Shown one piece after another: positions 33,735 to 43,615 of a stretch of DNA of 43,615 nucleotides. The translations under genes and the position numbers were made by a program. Within the stretch, counting starts at the first letter, position 1. The number at the start of each line of letters is the position of its first letter. The notes under the pieces are model-generated. The model was not told the DNA's origin. It searched no databases and was given only the letters and a program-made list of their open reading frames with translations. Source of the DNA: Acanthaster planci (Eukaryota > Echinodermata > Asteroidea > Valvatida > Acanthasteridae); assembly GCF_001949145.1 (NCBI RefSeq), contig NW_019091391.1:341596-385210 (forward strand), given 5' to 3'.

Positions 33735-34470
33735 CCCTCTCTCGAGTTGCATAGGTTTGGAAAAAAAACAACAGCAGTTGTAACTCAAAGAATGAGGTCA
33801 TGATTCAATTATCAATGCAGATGACTGGTTCCCAGCCCAGAAGCAGGAATTGATTGGGGGACCAGGGACCAGTGTTACCGGTAGACTGGCATCCTGTCAT
33901 TTTTTTTCAGGTCATAAGGCCATTTCCAACTCCTAGTAATTGCGACCACATTAGTAATTGCCTTGTGGTTCACTCAGTAACTCTCAATTTTGGATCCCCT
34001 CAGTACACAAGCCATTTTGTTTCCTTGCTTTAAGGGTTTAAAACAACATTCCCCATGTAAATGCATGCATCAAAAAGCTATACCATGTGTGATGAGTTCG
34101 TGTACAAAGCTTAGATTCTTCCCAGTATTTATTAGACCCGGACCATAGTATTAACCGGCGTTCATGTACACAGTTTGCTTTTCAAACAAAAAAAATAGTA
34201 CTTACGAATGCAATATAAATGTTTAGTACATACAATAGAAATGAGAACAATTTGAGTGGTAATTTAATGGAGAGTGGATGTTGTATTTGAAAGTAATGCT
34301 GCGTCTGTTAGAGGGGTTGTGATGATGAAAGTTTTGAAATTCAGTGATTTAAAAAAAAAAGAAGCTTTTAACGTCTTACAAGGCGTGAGCTGTTTTCCAT
34401 ATGGCTGTGATAATATGAATCTTACAGTTCAAGCGACTGACCAAACTTGAGTAGTTACAATTTCGCAGAT
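33735..34470. other. Non-coding DNA downstream of STOML1
   Basis: AT-rich, no recognisable coding exon or long repeat. Confidence 0.5.
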
Positions 34471-34474
34471 TTAC

Positions 34475-34870
34475 AATAAGCCTTTTGCGAGTGACCTTTG
34501 AATAAAATCTGGTACACTGAGTTCTTGAAATTCACGGGAACATAACAATGTGAATTCTCCAAACTAAAAACATTGTTGCTATACCTCGTGATTCAGGGCA
34601 AGCTTTTGCGTAGTAACGTAAAAGGCACATTGCAACAATACACTGTTCTCAATGGACAAGAAGGGCACAAAGGAACCAGTCCATTCCAGAGATGGTGGTC
34701 GCTAAGCGAAAGCTTGCCACCAATCACGAGGTATAGCAACAGCGTCTTTAGTCTGGGGAATTAAAATTGTTATGTTTGTGTGCTATCAAATAACTCAGTG
34801 TACCAGATTTTAAAAAAATCTGGTACACATTTTAAAAAAAATTCAAATTTAACTCGCAAATGGCTTATTT
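34475..34870. repeat. Large foldback element, arms over 110 bp
   Basis: The left arm runs from aataagccttttgcgagt through aatctggtacactgagtt and cataacaatg to gctatacctcgtgatt and gcaagctttt. The right arm gives the same words in reverse complement: agcttgcc, aatcacgaggtatagcaac, aactcagtgtaccagatt and actcgcaaatggcttatt. The right arm has an extra local duplication of the aatctggtacac word. The non-repeated centre is about 75 bases. It is a non-autonomous transposon candidate. Confidence 0.85.
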
Positions 34871-37800
34871 GGAGGGCCGTACCTCATGAGAGAGTCCGAG
34901 CAATCACAGCCCTGCCTTTCGTTGAGTTACCAATACTGCAAAACGCGTGACAAAGCGCTCCATCGACATGTACACAAGAATATCAACTGTGTTTGCTGCT
35001 GTCTTTATTTACACATATTTTTTCCATTTTGTGCATTACTTAGTTAAAAAAAAAAACCTTGTTTATGATTCACTACTCTCATGTTGCCCAGAGACGGTTG
35101 TGCAGTTACGAAATTTAAGATCACTGCATAATGCCTATGTAATTCCTACTCTATGGTTCCTTTAGTTGAGAAAATTCACAAAAAACTATTTGTCCACTCA
35201 TAAAATGCCTGGTTACAATGAAAACACCAAAAGTTCTGTGCCAGAGCCCACATTCATGAAATCTACAAACAATAAAATACATTCTACTTTGGCATTTAAA
35301 TGTGACAATTTGATGAAAAATGCTCAGTTGCTACTATTTTCCTGTCTTACATTCCGTAAACCTTTGTTTTGTTACAATGTATTTCAAAAAAGATATCCTT
35401 AAAATTCAAAAAATTTTAAAAGAGTAACAAATTCAGCTTTGGAAGTTACCATTATGATGTTTGCTAAAGATCTATATTCAGAGGAGGTTGAACTATTTCA
35501 CAGCTGGATTGTAAATAGTAAAACTTAAGACAACATGTGACACTTCAGCTCCATGACTATTGACCGTGCCATAGTTTTCATAAGTGGGCTACAGTTGACT
35601 ATCGACCGTTTCAGCACAGGCTGTCACGGTGGCCCAAATCAATGTACAGGTCTTACCACAGGTTTGTGCTGGTTGGAATGGCACCTGCAGCAAGATGTTG
35701 CACGAACTGTTTGCTTCCGCCAAGCAAGGAATCTGTTCCCAGACCACACATGATTGACTTGCAAAGCACATGTATAACATGGCAAAGCATATTCATGTCT
35801 TCAGCAGCAGGACATCTGACATCCACTTACACGCAGTGCAAGATGGTTAATGGAGAAAATCCATATTTGCAGAACAAACAGTTCCTGCAACGGACAAATT
35901 TCTTTCTTTAGAGGCTCTGTATACATCAGCCCAGTGCTTATGCAAATCTGGTTGGTCAACTTTTGAACCTTTGACCTTTAACCCTTTTCAAACCTACTAA
36001 AAAAGATGATTTCGCAACCCCAGCAGTTGCAGAAAGCCCATTACATCATATTTACAGCTATACAAATATAACACAAAGTTCTAAAATACAAAGTACAGAA
36101 TATAACTATGACTCTTACACATTTATACACTTTCAGAATTCATATTTGCTAAACATCTCAAAAGAAATGGACCAAACGATGCTTGATGTACGAACAAACC
36201 CTGAAGAACAAACCCTTAAAATGCAAAGCGCACTGATATGTTTCTTTTCTTCTGATTTAAAAATGGACAAGTGTCTGTAACCAGACTGAGGAAAATATTC
36301 AACAAGCAGGCAAAATGTCAACTTGGGGGGAGGGGGAATTTAAACTTTCTTCCACAAATAGACCTCAAACATGTGCACTTTCCCCCAGGGATTCAGTGGA
36401 TCACGTTTCCCCTCACATGTAAACAAAAATGTCCCGTTATTATGTTCTAGGCCTATTACACTCAGTAAGCACAGCACGAGAGGGGAGGGGCTAACAGAAG
36501 GGGGGGTTGATTTCTCCCTTCTGAAAGAACTTGGTCTGAAATGTTACCTACACGTAAACAAGCACAAACAACCTGTTACACTGCAAACAAACAACACAGT
36601 GAAGAAAAGATACAATCGTCAAGCACACTCAAATGGACTTACAAAATTGACATGGGATATGTGGTATATCCAGTCAGATGAATTGTGAAAACTTCAATGC
36701 AAAAAGGACATTTATCCAGCCTCTGGCCAAATGGTGTCAAGCAGGAGAAAATTACAAAGTGTATTCAAGGAATTCTTGTCGCCTTCCTTGACCTTGCTCA
36801 TTAACTCTGGCATTGCAGTCATTTCATTCACAATCTAAACAGAGAACAATTTTCCCCACTCATTTTTTCCCCCCTAAAAATGCCACAATCAACAGATGTA
36901 TCACCCGTAAAGTGATTACACGCTGACTTGAACTTGAATAAGGGGCAGATTAATCACAGTTTCTCCCCGTTACTTCAAAAGACTTTCTCGCCCACCAAAC
37001 ATTCTGTGGGCCTCACGTTCACATTACGCACTGCAGGGACATGCCAATTAAGGCTTGTTTAGGAGCTACGTGTAACTAGTATGCATTCCTACTGTTTCCA
37101 ACAAGCTCAACTTAGCATAATCAAATCATCACAACATGTCAATCTATGATTTACGGTACAATAATAAGAATATTGAGTGCGGTAAAATTAAGTAAAGGGA
37201 TCATTGGAAATAAAGCATAATTTTCTCCTCTTTTTTTAGATTCGATGGTGAATTTTCCCATGCTTAGAGTGGTGCAGTGTTGGGTGCAAAAAGTCCAGAG
37301 TAGTTCTCCCTTCCCCTTTTTTGGCGGCTACAATATTTGGATTCACCAACAACATGAACAGGCAAATACTGTTACTACAAAACATCTTGAGGAAGGGCTG
37401 CAGGACTTGTGCGTCTTACATATATACATGAAGTTTCTTACAAACTGCCCAAGTCTTGCATACAAAAGAAGGCACAGGTAGGGAACCTGAATGCGTTACA
37501 CATGACAAAACAAGTCAACGTGACTAACGTTATCTCAAGTAGACAGAGGGCAAGATTGGATGTGAACTACGGTTGACCACGAGTCAACTGCTTTTCAACC
37601 ATGCACATGTGAAGTACGGTTATGCTCAGATGTTCCTTGTTGATCTTTTTTGTCCAAACCTCGTCATCAATCCCTCTTTACTGTTCTCTGCCAATCTCGT
37701 GGTGCACACAGTCAATGAAGTCTCGGTCTTGGACAACTATTTTCATGTGAATGCTTCCCTCAACTGATAAATGAAATCCCCTACGGATATCCAGTGGTGC

Positions 37801-38975
37801 AAACCAAGCCCTTCAAGCCTGGTTTCAAATGGTTGACTAGATGGTCCAAACCATTCATCATTGGAGGGGGGGGATGTTGTGCTTACATTTGGACCTTGAA
37901 CATACATGTACAAGAAAACATGACTGACCTTACATACCGGGCACTTTGGCCGCATGTGCATGGAACATTTTAAGCAGACAGCTTGGACATGTTTGATAAG
38001 CCACCATTGGTTGATCACTAGATGTTCGTTATCCATGGGCTATCAAGCAAAATCAACCAATGGTCGACAACCTGGTCACTTCTCTTGGCCCACTACGTTC
38101 GTCAAATGATTGATTTTAGTCTCTTGTGTACAAAAAAATGTACTGGACAAGAAATGCAGCTTTTGTCAACATGTTGAGCTGATGGGTAGTTCACTGTGGA
38201 AACATTTTACTGGAAATTCAACAAATATCGTCAGCTACAATACAATCTGAGTAATGTTCGGAATAAAGTCAGTCAAAAAGGAAAATGCTGAGTATGATGC
38301 ATAGGAAATAAACCTCTACTGACAAATACGTAAAATATACCATCTTCTAGATGCTTCATTCACAACAATTGACTGAAGAATGGAGGAAAAATAAAGTGTT
38401 AATATAATGACTTCAAATCAACTTTAGTTCTGAATACACACATTAGCTTACCCTAATTGTAATGGCAAAACTGTACTTATTTTGAGCGTCCGTCTAATGA
38501 GACCTTTTCAAACATAAAAGAAAAACGCATATATGCACATTTTAATATATTTGTAATGCGAAAAAAAATAGAACTTAAAATTCACCTCAACGTTTGGTGG
38601 CAATAATTCGTGCACAAGGATTGGACCAGATGAATGCTTATTTGTGCGATTCAAGCAGTGTCTAGTGGGTGTGGCATTGGGAAGGAGGTGTGACAACCGG
38701 CTTATGGGGCGTGGCCTCTTGAAATGCAGCGTACTGTTGCTTGTCTAAAAAACAGTGCCCACTGTTCCAAAGACCTAGGTCAAATCTTTTTGGAATGATT
38801 AAATTACTCACGGAAGGTCCACCTTCAGAGTAAACTGGCATAACTGAAATACAAAAGTACTTTACATCATGAGACCTGACAAATTATGGTCACTAGAAAC
38901 CATCATTGGTGCTGGAGGTGAGTGGTGTCACGTGCGCGAGGGACCTGTGCGAGTGTGTCTGGCGCCCTCTGGTGT
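34871..38975. other. Intergenic DNA between convergent STOML1 and the tetraspanin
   Basis: About 4.1 kb with no recognised coding exon. It may contain the tetraspanin 3' UTR on the minus strand at its right end. A short perfect inverted pair (ccattggttgat near 37999 and atcaaccaatgg near 38051) is the only structure noted. The open frames here are under 110 codons and featureless. Confidence 0.5.
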
Positions 38976-39047
38976 TCAGTGTCGCCATCTGGCTTTCTGG
39001 CGCTTGATGTCGCTCACTAAGGACGTGGAAAAGCAGAACCCAAAGAC
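38976..39047 (-). CDS. Tetraspanin last exon (end of TM4, cytosolic tail)
   Basis: Acceptor gtcttccag, then [23 protein letters not shown] and TGA at 38978-38976. The pattern FGxCxxxxLVSDI matches the C-terminus of TSPAN5/14/17/33-type proteins. 23 residues plus stop, phase 0. Confidence 0.93.
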   Translation of the reverse strand, partial: VFGFCFSTSLVSDIKRQKARWRH

Positions 39048-41580
39048 CTGGAAGACACAGAAAAAAATGAAATAAGCCAGTTAGTGCTAGCAGCCAAACC
39101 TGACTGATACTATCCAGTTGAATGATCACGACTGACTGACCAATTGACTGACTGGGTTGAGGCAGAATGAGTTTTGAGTGAGTTAGTCATCTTACCTCAA
39201 CTAGTACAATAACCCCGGCGGCGATCGCTACCACTACCAGGTTGGTCTGTAGCCAGCCTTTAAAGGCATTCAGGCAACCCGATGAGTAGATGTGAGACCT
39301 CTCACTCACCTATCAAGAGATCAAAAGGGGTAGAATTTCAGATTCAATCCAACAAGCTGCATTCGTACTAAGCCGAGTTCTACTTTCACCTGTTTCCTCC
39401 CCCCCCAGTGACATGCTGTCTATTACGCGTTTCTATCCACAGAAGTCTAAAACCCTCCCATGAATTCATTTCTAGCGATATCAACCTCTGTTTAGAATTC
39501 TTATACCTTTTTCCGGCAGCTGTTTCCCTTGTTTAAAATAATACGGCAATAGTTAGGGGAAACGTGAGACAGCAGCTCTGTCAGTCAGCGTTAATGATGT
39601 CTGCTTAATTGCTTAGGAACACCCAGAGCTGATAGGTGAGCCACAGGGTGCATTGCTTTGTGGAAATTAGAAAAACAAATTGCTGGGATTCCAATGCTTG
39701 TTAATCTGTGATGGCTTGGAATGCGTTGGTTGATTCTTCACTTGCTGTGTGTGGCAAATTAAAAGGGCACTGTGTCAGGTTCCTGCAGAATGAATCCACA
39801 GGCTAGATGCCTCTGTTTTTGTTCCATAGAATGCATTTAGCTTCCAACACGGAATGCCGCGTTGGAGCTTGAAGTTTGAGAGCACCAGTACACCTTCCAA
39901 GGGTGGAAATTTAACTTTAATTTGAAAAACGTTTACAAAAACTTTCCCAATACCATTTAAGCATTTAGCCAACATTTTACTGAGGCCAATGCTGCCTACC
40001 TCAGTGTTTTCATACGCATAATTACTACAACAATGCACATGATCCAACCTATGTAAAAATGTAGATTGATGTTAGAGCATTTAAAACAAGCAATGTTTCT
40101 TGTTTTAGAATCACGAATCCACGCATAATTATTACAACAATGCACATGATCCAACCTATGTAAAAATGTAGATTGATGTTAGAGCATTTAAAACAAGCAA
40201 TGTTTCTTGTTTTAGAATCCACTTTTTTTCTCAAAAAGTACATGGATGCAGGAAGGGAAAACAAATAGTATGTAACAGGCATCGCTTACAATAAAACTGA
40301 ATTCCAGATTGCGCCAATCACAACGTCAAACCTCTATAAGGGACAGTTCCGTTTAAATGTTTAGGAAAATCTGTAAACGGATTTGGAACTTTTTTTCATT
40401 TAAACATTTGAACAGGTAAAAGTCCCATCCTTAACATCTTCTGCTAGTCCTACGGGCAACCAGTGATTTTCCTTTCTAACTTGTCATTAGTTTATTGGAC
40501 AACTCGACCACCACATTAAAAAGCATTAATGAGTTTAAATCATTCTACTCTCATGTCATGCCAGTGACTAGTACGATGATGAGTAATGATGTGATACCCG
40601 TTTATCTCCTTGCCAACAAGAATCAATGAAAATTCTGTTTTTTGGTGCACGCAAGGAATGTGTGCTCAAGTGAGAGAACATGGTTTGCTTATAAAGGGAG
40701 CAACGCGTCCTTTTTTCGGGTAAGAGATGGGAAATTAAGTCTGTTTTTCTCTGATCCACGGAAAATTTGGCATTAGGCATACGAAATACAAGAAAACCTT
40801 TTGAATTCCGGCAACCATGCCGGTTTGAGCACCTTACCGTCCTATCGGGCTTCCGTACATTGTAGCCGCACTGCGTGTTCACCACTCCGCTCGCGGGATC
40901 CTCCATGCAGCAGGAGAAGGGCACGCCGCACGCCTCTGGGTTCGTGTTCTGACCCACAATCGCCTCGGAGCAGTTGAAGTAAATGTTCATGTTCCAATCA
41001 TTGTAGTCTTTCACTCCGCAACAAGAAAGCTACGTGTACATACACAAAAGAGTACATGTGACTAAATCAAGTGTCAATAATTATCCTCCTTAGTTTCTCA
41101 GAGTCTAAGTCAAGTACAGAGATGAGAGAATGAAACTGTGGGGAATTCCTTTTGATGAAACCGAAAACGGATCAGTTACAGTTGTCTTCGTAGTTGACAC
41201 TGAGGAACATATTTCCTTGTAGCGTTTGTGCACTCAAAATTGTTTGTGCCACAAGCTATAATTCCACCATTTGTTTTAAAACAGCACAGCAAAAATTAAA
41301 ACTTTGTTTCATCACAAAAAACCTTACAAAATCAACTTCATTTTTCGCATTCTCTGAGCATGCGGCTTTACACACCAATAAAGTGTCAGGCCTCATGTCG
41401 CAGCTTTTAGGTGTCAAATTTTAGGTGATAAATCATCAGAGAAGCTCATAGAAAAATGAGTAAAAATAATTCCTAACGTACCCCTGACTGCAATGCATCT
41501 ATGATGTCCTGCAAGTCTTCGTTGGATCGGTAGTTTTTGACGGCAACGTCTGTCAAAAAGCCGGCTATCCTCTCTTCGAT
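38976..41580 (-). CDS. TspanC8 tetraspanin, C-terminal part (gene runs off right edge)
   Basis: Exons 41580-41482, 41029-40838, 39309-39196 and 39047-38976 join in phase 0 to give 158 residues: most of the large extracellular loop, TM4 and the tail. The loop has eight cysteines (CC of [12 protein letters not shown] of FNCS, C and CC of [11 protein letters not shown] of TQCGY and C of SSGC), which defines the TspanC8 group (TSPAN5, 10, 14, 15, 17, 33). Those proteins escort ADAM10 out of the ER and steer its substrate choice. GVPFSCC and VNTQCGY are hallmark strings. One N-glycosylation site (NCS) is visible. About 110 N-terminal residues (TM1-TM3) are not in the window. Which TspanC8 paralogue it is cannot be settled. 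Confidence 0.92.
39196..39309 (-). CDS. Tetraspanin exon encoding the loop end and TM4
   Basis: Acceptor cttgatag, donor GAG|gtaaga. It encodes [20 protein letters not shown], then the hydrophobic [17 protein letters not shown]. It contains the eighth loop cysteine and most of TM4. 38 codons. Confidence 0.93.
40014..40220. repeat. Tandem duplication, unit about 107 bp
   Basis: acgcataattactacaacaa begins unit 1 (40014) and acgcataattattacaacaa begins unit 2 (40121). The following words (tgcacatgatccaacctatg, tagattgatgttagagcatt) are identical in both. Near-perfect, so recent. It is in the tetraspanin intron between 39309 and 40838. Confidence 0.92.
40838..41029 (-). CDS. Tetraspanin exon encoding the cysteine-rich loop
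   Basis: Acceptor tacacgtag, donor ACG|gtaagg. It encodes [37 protein letters not shown] and [15 protein letters not shown]. It carries seven of the eight loop cysteines. In-frame TAG immediately upstream fixes the exon start. 64 codons. Confidence 0.94.
41482..41580 (-). CDS. Tetraspanin exon encoding the start of the large loop
   Basis: Acceptor gatgcccag, donor GGG|gtacgt. It encodes [20 protein letters not shown] and [13 protein letters not shown], the loop helices before the CCG motif, comparable to YRDDxDLQNLID in vertebrate TSPAN5-like proteins. The upstream exon that should encode TM3 is not found in the remaining 2 kb. Confidence 0.88.
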
Positions 41581-43615
41581 CTGGGCATCAAGAGAAAAAG
41601 AAAGCTTGAAAAATACAAGTCAAAGGAGGAAAGTGTGTCAATTGTTTTGTCTTGCGACAAACATCGATCCGAGTGCCATAGCATTTAGCAGTGCACTATT
41701 AGACTTTCACATGTACTGTATATTGACCGGAACTGAGGGCAATAGTACTCAACTACACTTTCCTAGGGACTGTGAAATAGGTAAAAAAAAAATTCTGCTG
41801 GGGATGAAGGTACAGTTTGAGTTCCATTAAACTTTTCAAAATAACTGTGTCAATCACATAAAGATTGCTCAAAACCCTGGCCTGTTATTGGCCTGATCAT
41901 GAATTGAACCATACGGACAAAGGCAAACTTTGGAAAATCTCTGGATGCATCATTTTTGGACTCAAACCAGTGGCCACCTCGGTCTTGTTGAAAAAAAAGG
42001 TAATGAAACGAAAACATGCAATTCACGTCAATTAGAACTGTAGGAAGCTGGTTTAGGAAAGGGGCATTACATCTGAGAAACCTTTTCAAACCCTTGACAG
42101 CTGACGTCATCTGCTGAGACAGAAATGCAACAGATGCACAAAGCGTCCACTATTTTGGGGGTCAACTCTCTTCAGGCAGATAAGCGCATTTCACGCTAAT
42201 GCATCACTAACAGGGCTATCTGAATAATGAGCTCGCGTGCCTGCTTGAAACAGGTGTGCACTCAACTCAAAAAAAAAAAAAAAAGAGCTGTGCTCGTTTG
42301 CTTTCAAAGAAGTTCTATTGTCGCATCAATGTTTATATCAGTGACTTACACAACGTAACCTGACAGATAATTCGAATTTAATAATCATTTTTTTTATTTT
42401 CTTGCTTGGTCACCAAGTTTCACTTTTTAGAAAGTGGCAGTTCAAATTTAGTCCATCAAATATTTTCTCTGTGAGCCAAGAGCAGGTATTTTCTTCCCTT
42501 TCTGAAGTAGATGCATAAATACCACTACATTTAATCACCAACCCACAAAAGGTTAAACAAATCTTACAAGAGAATGCCTCTTTACAAAGCGAACAAGCAA
42601 TGACCAATTTCTATTCCTCAATAGTAAGTCCCTATTGAGCTGACAGTTTTTAATATCATACAGTACATTTTCAGTGATGTTGCTATTGAAATTTTGGGGG
42701 AAAAAATAAAATGAATAACAGAAGCCCACAAAAACCGCTTACTACATGTACACTAGAACCTGGTGAGGCTAAAATAATGAACCTCAACTGTTGAAATAAC
42801 CGAATGACTCAACAATCGACGTAGTGCAGCGGTGGAAATGTAGGTGGTGCTTCCCGCCACATGATGAGGACAGATGAATCTATTCCTGTCCCACACCACC
42901 CTCTTGTGTGACATGTGCAGGGTAAAGAGATACTAGACTGGAGACCTGTCCTGTTTTAGTACAAGTACACTGTTCATTGCTATCCAATGCAGTGATCCTT
43001 TCATGTCTGTAGTCTCATTGGTCAAATTCTGCGGTACATGTCCACATGTGTCATTATTAAAATTACAATGTACTCTACATACATGTACGGGCTATTTTGG
43101 GGCACAATGGGCATTCAAGAGTTACATACATGTGCACACGAGACTTTCTTTCAATAAATTTGTTTAGAGAGTAGCATACAAAATTTTGACTGGGGGTGGA
43201 TCAAGACATCTTGTGTCCAATGAATTTCACTGCCTTGGCAGCTAATATCAATTAATATTATATAAGGTTATGAATCTGTCCAATATACCAGTGCATGTAA
43301 TAGGCAAGTCCAACACCTTGAGCTGCGAAATCACCATGTACATGTAGTGATATACGGTACATGTACATGTGTGGCTTCTTTGAGAAACCAACCCTTCAAA
43401 ACATCTTTCACAGTGGAATTCCATGAGAACTACCACCGTATCAGAACCGGTCGGTCCATGTCCATGTAGTTCATCCATATCATTCCTTCTGATGCTAGGA
43501 AGTCAAATTGAGTAATAATATGTCGAAATAAAGAATAAATAAAGTAGATTCTTTATAATATGTATTTCAAAACTGATAAAAATATGTGGGTTTACAGATA
43601 TATTTTATCAAATCC
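41581..43615. other. Upstream tetraspanin intron (to window edge)
   Basis: I looked on the minus strand for exons encoding TM1-TM3 and found none. It is probably one long intron. It contains TACATGTA sites near 42745, 43080, 43336 and 43358. Confidence 0.5.

Noticed and set aside
34573-34764. 63-codon open frame
   Set aside because: Lies entirely inside the foldback element and resembles no protein I know.

Overview
The window is animal nuclear DNA. Coding blocks are short exons bounded by GT/AG junctions and separated by long AT-rich introns full of foldback repeats, and there is one run of Ns (26475-26845). The genes are typical metazoan families: animal-type glutamate dehydrogenase with the regulatory antenna, a stomatin/SCP2 fusion, and a TspanC8 tetraspanin. 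The dispersed palindrome TACATGTA and the GGGGCCAATTTCA-type foldback elements suggest a marine invertebrate, perhaps an echinoderm. The species is an inference and is weakly held.

Layout. (1) Positions 3-89 (+) may be the last 28 codons of an unidentified gene, followed by about 6 kb without recognisable coding sequence. (2) Positions 20679 to 7443 (-) hold a mitochondrial glutamate dehydrogenase gene (GLUD/GDH). Ten constant exons keep a continuous reading frame. They are followed by three tandem alternative terminal exons (10910-10794, 7992-7873 and 7562-7443). Each has its own acceptor, the same phase, a different C-terminus of 38 or 39 residues and its own stop. (3) Positions 20680-23600 form a 2.9-kb head-to-head spacer. 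(4) Positions 23601-33396 (+) hold a complete eight-exon stomatin-like protein 1 gene (STOML1/UNC-24 type, 415 aa). (5) Positions 33397-38975 are non-coding and include a large foldback element. (6) Positions 41580-38976 (-) hold the last four exons of a TspanC8 tetraspanin, the ADAM10-partner group. Its N-terminal exons must lie beyond the right edge.

The most interesting item is the GDH 3' end. One gene can make three enzymes that differ only in the last helix and tail, directly after the conserved ADP-site arginine and the antenna/pivot region. The proximal exon has its own polyadenylation signal. The two distal exons appear to share one downstream 3' UTR. I do not recall this arrangement from other animal GDH genes, but I could not search.

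The three genes are not obviously linked in function. GDH is a mitochondrial matrix enzyme, STOML1 a late-endosomal lipid-linked membrane protein, and the tetraspanin a membrane chaperone.
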